Positions 1-13,200 of a DNA stretch of 64,000 nucleotides are shown piece after piece (positions within the stretch are counted from its first letter, which is position 1; each line of letters begins with the position of its first letter). Location of the stretch: assembly GCA_037783415.1 (NCBI GenBank), contig JAZGTN010000063.1, positions 248,001-312,000 on the forward strand, written 5' to 3'. The stretch comes from Leptasterias polaris (Eukaryota > Echinodermata > Asteroidea > Forcipulatida > Asteriidae). Both the position numbers and the translations under genes were made by a program. Below the pieces are notes generated by a model. The model saw only the letters and a program-made list of their open reading frames with translations. It was not told the DNA's origin and made no database searches.

Positions 1-231
1 AAAACTTACCGGAGACTGAGCGAAGCTCGTGAAGCGTAGACAGACGATGGTTGAGGTTTTAAACCCCGCACTTCGTACTTCTCGACCAATCAGCGTAATT
101 TCTTGACCAATCAGATTGAACCATAGGCGTGGCGTACATCTTTATGTGCGCAGTTAATGTATTTAACGGACTTGCACAATCTGCAGGTTGCGCCATTTCT
201 TTGCGGGATCGGCACACAGAGTTATGTATTA
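1..231. other. Left flank, no recognised feature
   Basis: I see no conserved coding or RNA feature here. Short open frames are present on both strands but none has recognisable motifs. The right end supplies the TTA target duplication of the adjacent MITE. Confidence 0.5.
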
Positions 232-1027
232 GGCCAAACAAAAAAAGTTTTCTGTTTCCGGTTTCCCGACCGACCCTAACTTTAGGCTGTGACCCTAAAC
301 TTTATATTCAGCTTGAAAAAATTAAAAATAAAAAATATTAAAAAAATAAAGGTACCATGAACCAAATGTCAGACTTTGACCAAACTAACATGTTTTTAAC
401 AAAATTGAACTAAAAAACTAGAACACATCCAAACAATTTTACTGATATCTCCGTGATTTGGGTCTCATGATTTTGTGATCCACGGTCGTCGTGTCGTGTT
501 TCCTGAAGTACCCAGCGAAAAATACCCACAATTCAAAGCACTGCGCGCACGTGTGTACAAGACAGTGCGCAATCTGAAGATTGCGCAAACTTATGCTCGA
601 TAGGCAAATGGAGCTGCCGATTCTGCAAAGTTTGTCCAATTCGTTGTGCAAATCTGTTGATTGCGCGATCCACAGATGAACAATAGTGGACTCAACAAAA
701 GTCGCAAGCAGACGATTTGGGGCAACCTTTTAGCCGAAAATTTATATAAAAAAAAAAATATCTGACACAATCATACCCCCATAATTACCAAAAACATCTC
801 CTGCGTACCTCATGTGAGTTTAATGTATACTGAAGAGGTCTTTGATGGATTTGGAGCAGTTTTTTTTTTCACTCACTGTTAGTTTTGAATCGGGCAAGTA
901 GGGTATTTTTACACACTCGCCAAACGTATCAGAATAAAAAAAAAAGGAAAAAAAAAAAACTTTCCGACCTACCGACCCTATTTTAAAATGGCATGTATCG
1001 GAAACAGAACACTTTTTTTGTTTGGCC
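232..1027. mobile_element. Harbinger-like MITE with 28-bp TIRs and TTA target duplication
   Basis: The left end starts GGCCAAACAAAAAAAGT, and the reverse complement of the right end starts identically. The two agree at 27 of the first 28 positions. TTA flanks both sides (229-231 and 1028-1030); 3-bp TWA duplications are typical of the PIF/Harbinger superfamily. The 796-bp interior has no transposase. It contains a short perfect palindrome at 566-587 (10-bp arms TGCGCAATCT, 2-base loop). Confidence 0.65.
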
Positions 1028-1220
1028 TTAGCATATCAGAGATAAAAATTAAAGCTACATGTACAGTGTATCATGTGTATAATAATAGAGGGTATAATGA
1101 TCAGTTATGATGCTAAACAAGCCTTATAAGCTTATTCAGACTCATTCAGTTCAACCAAGTCTTACTAATTTGCAAGGAAAGCATTTTACTATTTAATTTC
1201 CTATCATTTATATTCGTCAG

Positions 1221-1281
1221 TGGTAACAGTGAAGATGGAAGTTCCTGGTGGGGAGGATGGATCAAAGCAGCCAAGGAGAAG
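1221..1281 (+). CDS. BSDC1: BSDC1 exon (N-terminal, probably exon 2)
   Basis: The acceptor is a pyrimidine-rich tract ending ATTCGTCAG at 1220, and the donor is GAGAAG|GTACAT at 1281/1282. One base completes a split codon, then 20 codons read GNSEDGSSWWGGWIKAAKEK. This matches the WW-R-SW then AVKEK pattern at the start of vertebrate BSDC1. The next exon joins in phase 0 at exactly the place where the vertebrate protein continues. The frame is open leftward to a stop at 1114 without an ATG, so translation must start in an earlier exon. Confidence 0.85.
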
Positions 1282-4200
1282 GTACATGTTTACAAACTTT
1301 TTGGGGTCTGTTCAAGACATTTCAAAATTGTACTTAAAGTTACACTAATAAACACCTCAGAGAGTTATACACCTTGGAGAGTTTATTCACTCTGATTGGT
1401 CGAGGACTGGTCATATATTGTTGTTAAAACATGTGACAGAAAGACCAGCTCTGCATGCTCTGTGAACTAGCAAATAAATGGCCCCTAAACAAGCACATTT
1501 TTGTTTAAAAGTTCTGTATGCTCTATGCACTTGTTGTGCCGGAACTATTAAATCAACCGTTTTCTTAGGCAAGGACATACATGTATGATGCCGCATGCAC
1601 GAGCATACCACGCATAGGTGTAAACGCGCTGATACAGGCATGAAACCAACATAATGCAAAGCATAAAGCCAACATGGCCAAACACCAACAAAAGTAATTC
1701 TATTTATGGTGCTGTTAATTTTCAGAGCTTATAGTCTGGTTCTTGAAAATATACATGAACAATTTGGTGCCACGCAAAAGTTGTGAAGCTTTAGGAATGG
1801 ACGTTGAAAATGAGTAGAATGTTTCTAAAAATAATGGAAAAAGTAAAATCACAAATTATGATGATTTTTACACAAACAAATTTGTGAAGGGCATTGATTA
1901 ATGCAAATAACAGTAGTTGGTTGGTGGCTAGCTGCTGTTAAATAAAAATTAACAGCGGCTAGCCACCAACGCATTCAACCCCACCAACCCTAGCCACCAA
2001 CCCAGTGCAGTGAAGACTGGGTCATCACACTGTTATTTCCTAATTATCTATCCAGTCATGTGTCCTCTATTTTAAGGACATTTGATCACTAATACAAGTG
2101 TAATTATATAAAAAAAAAAAAAAAAAAGTAACAAACTCATTTTGATGATGTTTTCAATTTTGTTTTCATTGCAGTCTACTATTGCCTTAGAGCAAATGAA
2201 GAGGGACTTGAATGAGTTTGGTAGCACTATACAAAGAGATACGTCGTCTGCTGTCGCTACATCAGCAGGAGTTATCCAACACAATCTTAAAGTAAAGACC
2301 ATGATGATTTATTTGATCATGATATGGCTTTAAACTCTTTAAACTATTTTTTTTGAAACCTGGTATGTCATTTTTGTTTTACATATGACTTAATTAAACT
2401 TATTCGAGTTAAATGTGCAGTTGACTCTCGTTAAGACGAGGTATAGGAAGTTACAAGATAACCAATTGATGCAAGGTTTCCCACCCGTCTTGAATCACTT
2501 TGTGCTTGGTTCCATACAGAAGATGCAAGAATGGTCTGAACAAGATCACGAATGTTTTTTGTTTATTTTTAGCAAGAATAACAAAATGACAAATGATTGG
2601 TTACCTTTCAAGAGCCTGAGAATATTTATTTATAGCTTGATAGATTATCAACAGAGAGTCACTAGTTGCTGCTGTGTTTGTAATCCCAAACATTGGATAA
2701 TGGTAGGATTAGAGAACTTGTTTGTTTCAAAGCAGGATAGGAACAAACAAGTTCTCTAATCCATGTCACATGCTCAAACAAGGTCGTTTGATCCAAGACG
2801 AAATTGGCAACTTGGCAAAAGTTGCGCCGGTCTCATTGACAGACCATTTCACCAAACTTGCTGAAGGTTACATTGTGAGGTGGACATGCGATGACATTGA
2901 ACTCAACTTGGACTCAAATCAATATGGCAACTGCCTGGCAGGTCTACTAACTACTATTTCGTTCACTTGGTAGATACCTTGTGCAAGCATGCTGAAAAGT
3001 CAGGAAGTGTATCTACATCTACGGTAGTGATCACTGATTACATACAGCAAAGCATTTGATTGAGTTTATCACAATATAATCATAAACAAATTACTGTTAA
3101 TGGGAGCAAGATCTTGCCTAATCCCCTGGCTTTGCATTTTGTTGTCAAACCGGGTTCATTGTGTCAAATATAGAGTGCGCTCTCAGACTTTAAACTTCTG
3201 AAGGCAGGGGTCCCACAGGGAACAAAATTTGGTACCATAGGTTTCTTGGGCATGAGTAATGTTGCAGCCATTCGTAAAAACATAGTCACATTGAATTATG
3301 TGGATTACATGACCCTTATTGAAAGAACAAGTAAGGACAATGGTAATATTAATATGCAACAGGAACTGATTGAATTTGAAAGGTGGACAAACAATAATCA
3401 AATGCAGTTAAATCCTACAAAGTGCATGGTTATGAATGTGTCTTTTATGAAATCTAAGCCTCAATCTTGAAAGCAGAGCTATTTTGTCAATGGCTGCCAT
3501 CAACCAGAGGGGATCAACATAACTGGGTTCTGAGGAACTCCAACAAACTTACAATCCCTAAATGGCTCACAAAGAGTTACAAGTACCTGACCTCTACAGC
3601 CCTATTCCTTTTTCAAGTACAATTGCTAAATGCCAAAGCATAATTCTTTTCCTCTCAGTAATTTTTTAAATCTTTTTCCCCTCAGATGATTTTTTTAGTG
3701 TAAATTATTTATAATTAATCTTTGTTGTTTAACAATATTTTTGTGTGTGTAATTCCCCTTTTAATGTTGTATGTAGTTTATTGAATGTAACTTTTTATTC
3801 ATCGATTGATTTTAATGTTGTTTACACGATCGGTATGTATTTGGTATAAGTTCCCTTTTAATTACTAAATTCAGCCATTTGGTTGCAATGCGATTCTTAA
3901 TAAACCTTTAATGAGTGAATGAATTTATGGGAATTTTTTACCCATAAAGAAACACTTATGGATTAAAAACTCAGCGCTTTAAAAGCTAGCAATATAGGCT
4001 GCAATATATATGTTTAACAAATTGTTTTCATTTTGAAAAAAAAAATGGTGGTATCACTTTCTATGATTAAAGGAAGTAAGATTTTGCTGGTATTCTGTGT
4101 TTGTACTACACTGTTCAGTACTACAGTGTCATTTAACACTTAAGATATCGTGTTAACAAGAGTCGAATGTATGTAAGTTTGTTCTCTTGCCTCGCACATA

Positions 4201-7200
4201 AACCTTTTTTCTGTTCATTGAAGCATTGACAGAAAACACCATTGGAAGAATTGTGTGATTTACTCACTTTTGATGTTGTTTTGTTCATTCATCTGATAAA
4301 GACTGACCCTAATGAGTCTTCAACAAGTAGTCGTGTCAAGCAGGGATTCTCCGATATGCTGGGTGGATTATCAGAGACGTTTGCTCCCAAAGATACCAGA
4401 AAAGAGTCCGACCAACACGTTGTATCGCTTAAGAGTGACCAACACATCTTTGATAAGGCAAAGGTAATGTGATCAAACTACTTTTCATCATCCAAATGAA
4501 AGACAATAAACTGTGTTGTAAAAACCCATTTCCAAATTGTTAATGTATTTAAATTTATGCAGAGCCTATTTATTAATTCAGGCTGTAAAATGTACAAAGA
4601 CAAATAAAAGAAGACAGTAAAATACAAACTTAAGGCTGAGCACCAGATAAAAAAAATATATTATGTAAAAAATGTGTGTATACACAGTTGTACAGTTGTG
4701 TAGTATACAATGTATATAAAACTCCATAACAAATATGACCCACTTTCACCTTCACTTCAAAGAAGAAGCTCTCAAAATATAAAATCATATCTCTCGAACC
4801 ACATATCAAAAATTCATAATATAAGCACATTTGCCATGTTTTTCAAAAAACATACCCCACTTTGACCTTTCCTTACAGCCCATACAGCAAGTTCAAAGGG
4901 TTTATGAATAAACTTGGCATATTGGATTTATTTTTCAGTATGAAATCAGTACAAATGCTTGATTTCTATTTATTATTCCCACAGGACTCATACATAGATT
5001 TTGTTATCAGATAATCTTATTCTTAACAATTTCCGATCGATACAAGTTAAATACCAAATTGTAGCTTATAACTTAACTTTGTTATAAATGTGAAAACTTG
5101 ACATCACCATTGTGTCAATTTTACCTGTTTTATAGATGCTTTTAAATTTGTGGCAAGCTGATTTTCAGGTATGACTTGGTCAAACAGCTCCGTCTGTACA
5201 CATGTTACTCATCACGCACGTAATTCACGTAATTTCCAATCCAATTGAAATTAAAAAGAAGACCTGAGCATGGAAACAAGCCCAATTGGGACCTGATGGT
5301 TGTTGACTTCCAAGGTATTTTGGGTGACATTGGCCTTGAAAAATGGTCCTATTTGCCCACATGTCGCAGTTCATCAATTAGCAAACAAAATGAGCAATGA
5401 AGATCGGTTATGCTGATTAGACGCTTAGGTCACTCCGGTCACTTGGTGGTTAAAGACACCAAGAAGGCAAGAAGGCACGAAGAAGTGTTCAGAAACCTGC
5501 AGGAAAGAGCAACGGTAAAGCTGAGTACTGCCCTCCAGCGACAGATAACCTATTTTTCAAAACGCCTGACTTAAATGTATATTTTTGTGGCATTTAGCTC
5601 ATTACAAGTGTCATGATTCATGCTAATGTCCAAGTAAAATGAAAAAATATTGTTGGAGGTCAACAACCAACACATATAATTGAAAGCCAATGTTTAACAG
5701 TGCTTCATGTCTCGATGCCATCATTATTGTTAGAAGTAGTAGTAGTAGTAGTAGTAGTACTAGTGTAGTAGTGTTAATAGATAGGGTTCGTTGGCGTACG
5801 GTTAGCGCAACGATGACTTTTAGTGGCTGTGATGTCATCACTCTTTGCGCATTTGTGACGTTTTACACAATCTGTTTAAGTGTAAAGGTTTTCTTGACAC
5901 GAGTAACAGCGGCACTACACGTATGTAAAAAACGAATAGTAAAACTTACTAAAAGTTAGCAATTCCTTCTTATTTTTGAAAAGAAAAACCAAACTTACCA
6001 ACAGGTAGATACTTTATGGTCCTTCATAATTCATTTGAGGCTGGATTTCTTTGGTGATGTGTTAGTTTTGGTTGTCTGTTTTGACTACATTTGTGTGATG
6101 CCAAAACTCTGTTTAAAAAAGTCAAGTCAGCCTAAACGTTAGCGCTATACGCATAGGCCTACGCACACTAGAATGTGCAACTGTCTATACCAGTGAGTGT
6201 GCATATTTTATTTAGTCACTAGTGTTGTGTCGTTGTACAAACGTTTTGAAAACGTAACCGAGGTCGTCATTGAAACCTGCACACAACCTGTCAGAACGGT
6301 TACGCGCACGGACAGCTAATTGTAGTTGACACTCTAACCGTGCGCCAACGAAACCTCGCTATTGGTTGATTGGCCTGTAAGTGTAAGGTTTTACTGGTGG
6401 ATCTCAGTGCTGCTGTTAACAACATACATTTCCTCTAGAAAACCAAGTTTTTGGGGTTTAAAAAAAAAAAGTTTTATTTCCTTTTGAAGTCATTTTAATA
6501 TACAAAAAAGTGCAACTTACAAATTTAAATCCACATTAACTAGGCTGATTGTTACTCTTGATTTGACCATAAACTGATGTGTGATAAGCACTGTTATAAG
6601 TGCTTTCCTGAGTCATGCAGAAGGAAATCCACATGCATACTACTTAAATGGGATTTGAACCCATGACTCCTGCATTCTAGAGCACTGGGTGAGGCCAGTT
6701 CAAACCATATAGTTAGCAATGATTACCTAAAACAACATCAGGGATTGTATAATCATTGCTTTCCTGAGACCTACATAGAAACTTTCTCATTTTGAGTATT
6801 GCAGAACATGATACTGCCTTTATAGATCAACCCAGCAAGCAATAACATCTGTCACCAGCTACCATGCAAGACTTCCTGTTTATCAGTCATGCTGACCTTG
6901 ATGATTACAAATGTAGGAGGAGCCTGTTGTAATCCTCAAGTACTGGTTGTGAAAGTGCTGATGGAAAGGTGTTTTATGTCTGTTGCTGTACATGTACACT
7001 ATGTTGGCCTACACTCTAACTTTAAGTATGAATCTGCATTGTGCTTAAATGGAAGGAAAATTTCAACCAAGGGATACATGTATCTGAAGACCCCAGTTCC
7101 CCATTCTACCAACTCAGCATCAACTTTGAACATTCAACTTTTGATCTGTGGTTGTATCTGTCCCAACCCTGGGCCTTTAAATAATTGCAGTGATGAGCTC

Positions 7201-10200
7201 ATCTCAAAAACAACAACAAATAAACTGTATTCCAGTGTTGTAACCAAGTCATTTTTGCTCAAGTCAAGTCAAGTCACAAGTCATTTTTGCTCAAGTCAAG
7301 TCAAGTCACAAGTCATTTTTGCTCAAGTCAAGTCAAGTCACAAGTCATTTTTGCTCAAGTCAAGTCAAGTCACAAGTCATTTTTGCTCAAGTCAAGTCAA
7401 GTCACAAGTCATTTTTGCTCAAGTCAAGTCAAGTCACAAGTCATTTTTGCTCAAGTCAAGTCAAGTCACAAGTCATTTTTGCTCAAGTCAAGTCAAGTCA
7501 CAAGTCATTTTTGCTCAAGTCAAGTCAAGTCACAAGTCATTTTTGCTCAACTCAAGTCAAGTCACAAGTCATTTTTTCTCAAGTCAAGTCAAGTCACAAG
7601 TCATTTTTGCTCAAGTCAAGTCAAGTCACAAGTCATTTTTGCTCAAGTCAAGTCAAGTCAAGTCACAAGTCATTTTTTCTCAAGTCAAGTCAAGTCACAA
7701 GTCATTTTTGCTCAAGTCAAGTCAAGTCACAAGGCATTTTTGCTCAAGTCAAGTCAAGTCACAAGTCATTTTTGCTCAAGTCAAGTCAAGTCACAAGGCA
7801 TTTTTGCTCAAGTCAAGTCAAGTCACAAGTCATTTTTTCTCAAGTCAAGTCAAGTCACAAGTCATTTTTGCTCAAGTCAAGTCAAGTCACAAGTCATTTT
7901 TGCTCAAGTCAAGTCAAGTCACAAGTCATTTTTGCTCAAGTCAAGTCAAGTCACAAGTCATTTTTGCTCAAGTCAAGTCAAGTCACAAGTCATTTTTTCT
8001 CAAGTCAAGTCAAGTCACAAGTCATTTTTGCTCAAGTCAAGTCAAGTCACAAGTCATTTTTGCTCAAGTCAAGTCAAGTCACAAGTCATTTTTTCTCAAG
8101 TCAAGTCAAGTCACAAGTCATTTTTGCTCAAGTCAAGTCAAGTCACAAGGCATTTTTGCTCAAGTCAAGTCAAGTCACAAGTCATTTTTGGTCAAGTCAA
8201 GTCACAAGGCATTTTTGCTCAAGTCAAGTCAAGTCACAAGGCATTTTTTCTCAAGTCAAGTCAAGTCACAAGGCATTTTTTCTCAAGTCAAGTCAAGTCA
8301 CAAGGCATTTTTTCTCAAGTCAAGTCAAGTCACAAGTCATTTTTTCGACATTTTATCCGAACCTTAAAAATGTAAACGTATAACTTGACATTTAGTATTC
8401 ATTTAGTGTTGTAACCAAGTCATTTTTTCTCAAGTCAAGTCAAGTCACGAGTCATTTTTGCTCAAGTCAAGTCAAGTCAAGTCGCAAGTCAATGAAATTG
8501 GCGACTCGAGTCTGACTCGAGTCCAAGTCACTGACTCGAGTCAACAACACTGCTGTATTCCTTTGACAATGATAAACTTCTGAAACTAGGAAAAACCTGT
8601 ACTACTTTCCCTATTCCTCCACCATTATGGAAAATGCTTAATAACTTGAAAATTTGCTCAAAACCGAGAACACATAGAGGTTTCTGTGGTGGAACACCCA
8701 AGCGGACGAGTAATGCAAACCTTGTGACATGTTACCCTGCTGAAACCAATATTGTGCTTCCAACTACCGACAAAAAGAAGAGTAATGCCCCACGCCTTCG
8801 CTTTGCCTTGTGGAATGCCCATTCGGTCAAGTCCAAAGACAAATCAACTGCCCTATGTGACTTTGTCATCAGTCACCAGTTGGACATAATGGCTATAACT
8901 GAAACGTGGCTCACGGAAAGTGATCGAGATGATCGGACCCTACATGTAGCTGATAAAAACAACACGCTACCAAACTACACTTTCCCTTCACTCTCCAAGA
9001 TTACACTCAAGAGCTGCCGGTGTTGGTGTTCTTCTTCGTGATGGCATTAACTTCAAAATCCATAAAAGTCAAGAATACAGAGCATTTGAAACCATAGACC
9101 TCTTGTTAACAGTCAATGCTTCTACTTTCCGGCTTGTAGTAGTTTACAGGCCTCCGCCAAACAACAAAAACAAGATTACCAATGTCATGTTTCATGATGA
9201 TTTTGGTTGCCTTGTAGAATTCCTTATTGCCAATCCTGGTAAGTTTCTCCTGGCAGGAGATTTTAACATACATGTGGATGTGCCAGGTAACCGTGAAGCA
9301 GAGATTTTGCATGATTTTCTGAACATGAGCAATTTTGAACATTATGTCTCTGTTCCTACCCACACTGCTGGGCATACTTTAGATCTGCTAATATCCAATG
9401 CAAATGATGACCTGATTTCTTCTGTTACTGTTCACCATGATCTTCCATCGGACCAAGCTGCTGTTCAGTGCCTCATAAATGTTGCTCGACTGGCTGCTCC
9501 CACTAAGACCATTTGCAGCTGCAAACTCCGCTCCATTGATATGGATTCATTTAAGCGTGATATTTCTAATTTGAATTTAGTTATGAATCCTGCTGATGAT
9601 TTGGAAGGTCTTGTTCGTCAGTATGATACCGTTCTTCAAGCGACTCTTGACCGTCATGCTCCAGAGATTGTGAGGACTATTATATTATGCCCACATGCTC
9701 CCTGGTACACAGACTCACTACGTGAAGCCAAACAGGAAAGACGCCGCCGTGAGAGAAAATGGTCCAAAACTGGTCTTGTGGTTCATAAAGAATATTACAA
9801 TGATCAGTGTATTTTTTACAGAAACCTCCTCAATTCTGTAAAATCTAATTATCATCGCCAGGAAATATCTGACTCCCAACCTAAAGATCTGTTTCGGATA
9901 ATTGATAAACTTTCTTCTGCCAAATCCACCAAAACTCTGCCCACTTTTCATGACCCTAAAGAACTTGCGGACAGGTTTGCAATTTTCTTTGACAAAATTC
10001 GCAAATTGCATGGAAAAATTGATAGTGTCCAGCCTGCACCGCTTTCTGTTACAATACATGATCACTGTACTTCACTGTTCACTGAATTTCGCCCTGTTTC
10101 CCCAGAGGAGGTGCTGAAAATGATTAAATCGTCTCCTGTCACTTCTTGCAAGTTGGACCCATTACCATCGTCTGTTTTTAAGGATTGTGTTCCTGTATTG

Positions 10201-13200
10201 CTTCCTTTTTTAACGAAAATGATTAATCTTTCGCTTTCCTCCTGACTTGTTCCTGATCATTTGAGCATGTGTACTTCCTCTTTTAAAGAAGCTGAACTTA
10301 GATCCCGAAAGCCTTGCCAGCTACCGCCCTATTTCTAATCTGAGATATATTTCTAAATTAATTGAAAGAATTGCTGTGGATCAACTTCAAGCTCATTTAT
10401 GTGATAACAATCTTCATGCAAAAATGCAGTCTGCTTATAGACCATTTCAAAGTACCGAGACTGCTCTCCTCAGCGTGCAAAATGACATCCTGCTCGCGCT
10501 AGATAATCACCAAGAAGCAGTCTTGGTACTCCTGGATTTCTCCTCTGCCTTTGACACTCTCGACCATAATCATCTTTGTAAGCATTTTTCTTCTCATTAC
10601 GGGTTATGTCACACAGTTTTGAAATGGATCGCTTCGTATTTGGAGAACCGTAATCAATCAGTACTCATTGATAGTGTGAAATCTGACTGTCATTGCCTGT
10701 GGTGCGGTGTGCCACAAGGTTCTGCAGCCGGACCCCTATTATTTATATTGTTTAGTGCACCGCTGCAAGATCTCATAGCTGCTCATGGAATAAAGAGTAT
10801 TGTTTATGCAGATGATACACAGCTTTATATTACCTATAATCCGGCGGATCGTGACTTAGCCCTTGCAAAGATTGAGGCTTGTATTGACGACATTAAATCT
10901 TGGTCTTTATCTAACAAGCTTGCTCTTAACGATGCTAAAACCGAAATCATCATTTTCAACTCACGTCTTTCCAAAAACGTGCCTCCTACAGAAATTAACA
11001 TTGGACAATCCATTATTCAACCATCTCGTGTAGTCAAAAACCTCGGTGTTCTTATGGATTCTTCGATGAGTATGACCGACAGGTAACCAATATATTCAAA
11101 AATAGGTCAAATCCGGCGCCATCTTGATGATGATTCTACTCTTCTACTGGTTCATCCCTTTGTCACTTCTAGACTCGACTCTTGCAATTCTCTTCTCACT
11201 AGACTTTCAGATAGAGAACTTTCTAAAATTCAACGAGTTCAGAACACCGCTGCTCGCCTCGTCTCACGCACACCTCGTTCCCAACATATTACTCCCATCT
11301 TACAAGAACTCCACTGGCTCCCGATCAAACTTCGTATCGTATATAAGTTAAATCTTCTCACTTTCAAAGCGCTTCATGGCCTATCTCCTGACTATATATC
11401 TGATCTTCAACTTCATTGCACCTTCATTATGGAATGACTTACCTCTTCATATTCGCCAAGCTGGCTCTCTTCAGATTTTCAAGGGATATCTAAAAACTCA
11501 ATTGTTTGAATCTTTATTTGTGTAACTAGCTTTTATAATCATTTCATAGTTTTATGTTTTGTGTAGCGCATAGAGGCTTCTGCATTATGCGCTATATAAA
11601 TATCTCGTATTATTATTTATTATTATGTTTAGAAAAAAATACACAGATATGCTGCTCAAGATTAAAGTGTTTTTCATTGGGTGGTGCCTAATTGGCAAAA
11701 CAAAATAAACATTCTGTCTTCAGGGAGTTTAAATAGAAATTTACAACATACGATCTTGACACTATGGTTATTTTAGTTCAGAACAGCTCTTAAAGTTACT
11801 TAGTTGTATTTTGATTTTTTTAAATGTGTATTTTGTATTTACTTTTTTTTAAATTCAGGCTCGTCTTTATGCTATTCAAGTTTCTCCAGGCACATATTGT
11901 AATGATCCTGATGGGCAGCCATGTTTGTATGAAGACTGGTTGGCTTTATTTGATACAGAGGAATACAAAGGGGACATCTCTGATTTACTGGTGGCCAACA
12001 CTGATGTAAGGGCAATCTACACTAAGTTGGTAAGAAGGAACTATTTAATGAGACTTTTTCCTCTTCAAAAGTTAGATTGATGACAAAGTATGGCAGCATT
12101 TACAATGATATTTGTTTTCAGTCTAAAAAAGTATTTTAGAATTTCACTTAATAGAACAACATGTCCAAATATCCCTGAATGTGACGGCCTCCAATTTTCT
12201 TAACTGAATTTTCTTCGGATTGGGCCTGTAAAAGCGTTCGTTGTGAAATATAGTTGGAAAGGTGTTTTAAAAGTAAAATATAATGATCCACCCAAATATC
12301 AAAATTCTGTGATTTCTCTTTTTATTTTGTGAACTGAGATGGTCCGTAATTTTGTGGAGTCCAAAATTTGTTTGGAACTACAAAATGACAGACCGCCTTT
12401 GTTCATGAAGTAAAAGGAACACCACACAATTTTGAGGGATATTGGTGTGAATCATTACATGTATATTTTACTTTAAAAACATCTTTCCAACCTTGTTCTT
12501 GTCATAACTAGCGCTATTATTCCCCAAAGAGCAAAATCTTTAATCAATATGCACTGGTGGCATATGTGCACACAAAAACTGAAAAAAGAAACATGGAGAG
12601 AAAATGCCTATATGATACCTGCAGGTCTATATGTGTAAAACAAAAAAATTGAAATTCTACTTCAAGTTCTACATGTACATTTGTTTTGTTGCTTTCATCA
12701 TTTTTAATTTTGCCAAAATGTTGCTGTGCCCCCGGATGCGCAACAAGACAGAAAAATCAATTCAATTGACTTAAAAAAGATGGAATATATTCAGCAAGTC
12801 CGATTGGCTGACTAGAGTCGACGATACTCAATCATAGTCAATCTAGATGTCACTCGAACGCTGCATGGTTGAACCAGCTAGTCCAACTGAATCAACCTAG
12901 CCCAGGAGCACTGTTTCTCTAGTCAACTAACAAAGTTACGCCACTTTGTCAAGATGGTGGTTAGGTTCAAATGTATGCAACGTGTTGTTGCCATATTTTG
13001 ACTCAATCGACTAAAGGCGTTTGAGTGAAACATAGACCACGCATGTGTGATTTAAATGGCAAATTTACTGAAGGTTATCACCCGAACTTGCTCATTGGTG
13101 CGTGTTTTACAAGTCTGCAGTGGCAGCAGGCCCAGTCGAATTCAATAACGTCTTCAGTGAAATGAAAGAGTAGTTGGAAACCAATTCCATTCAGGTAGGT

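Larger units (their letters stand above)
6889..9041 (+). pseudogene. LINE ORF, N-terminal part and start of endonuclease
   Basis: Bases 6889-7232 and 8561-9041 read as one frame once the hAT-like insertion and one copy of its 8-bp target duplication are set aside (1328 bp; the frame arithmetic agrees). The left part contains LLICGCICPNPGP, similar in position to the 2A-like D-x-E-x-NPGP motif of many animal LINEs but without its D and E. The right part contains LRFALWNAHSVKSK, the start of the endonuclease fold, and ITETWL with the metal-binding Glu. A frameshift near 9005 breaks the frame. Confidence 0.8.
6790..11627 (+). mobile_element. CR1/L2-type LINE with endonuclease and RT, interrupted by a MITE
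   Basis: The element runs from an N-terminal region with a PNPGP motif, through an APE-type endonuclease and RT, to the conserved C-terminal block (QNTAARLVSRTPRSQHITPI, then LQELHWLPI and FKALHGL near 11240-11390). Its 3' tail has GCGCTATATAAATA followed by ATT repeats at 11580-11627, typical of CR1/L2-like LINEs. Frameshifts near 9005, 10240 and 11085 and a deletion between the RT thumb and the C-terminal block show it is inactive. It sits in the BSDC1 intron upstream of the BSD-domain exon. Confidence 0.9.

Noticed and set aside
7246..8346. Could the 32-bp array be a CRISPR array?
   Set aside because: Repeats are directly adjacent with no unique spacers, and the context is a eukaryotic transposon.
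6889..8383. Very long open frames (over 350 codons) in all three forward frames
   Set aside because: They are produced by the stop-free 32-bp satellite; 32 is not a multiple of three, so every frame cycles through the same text.
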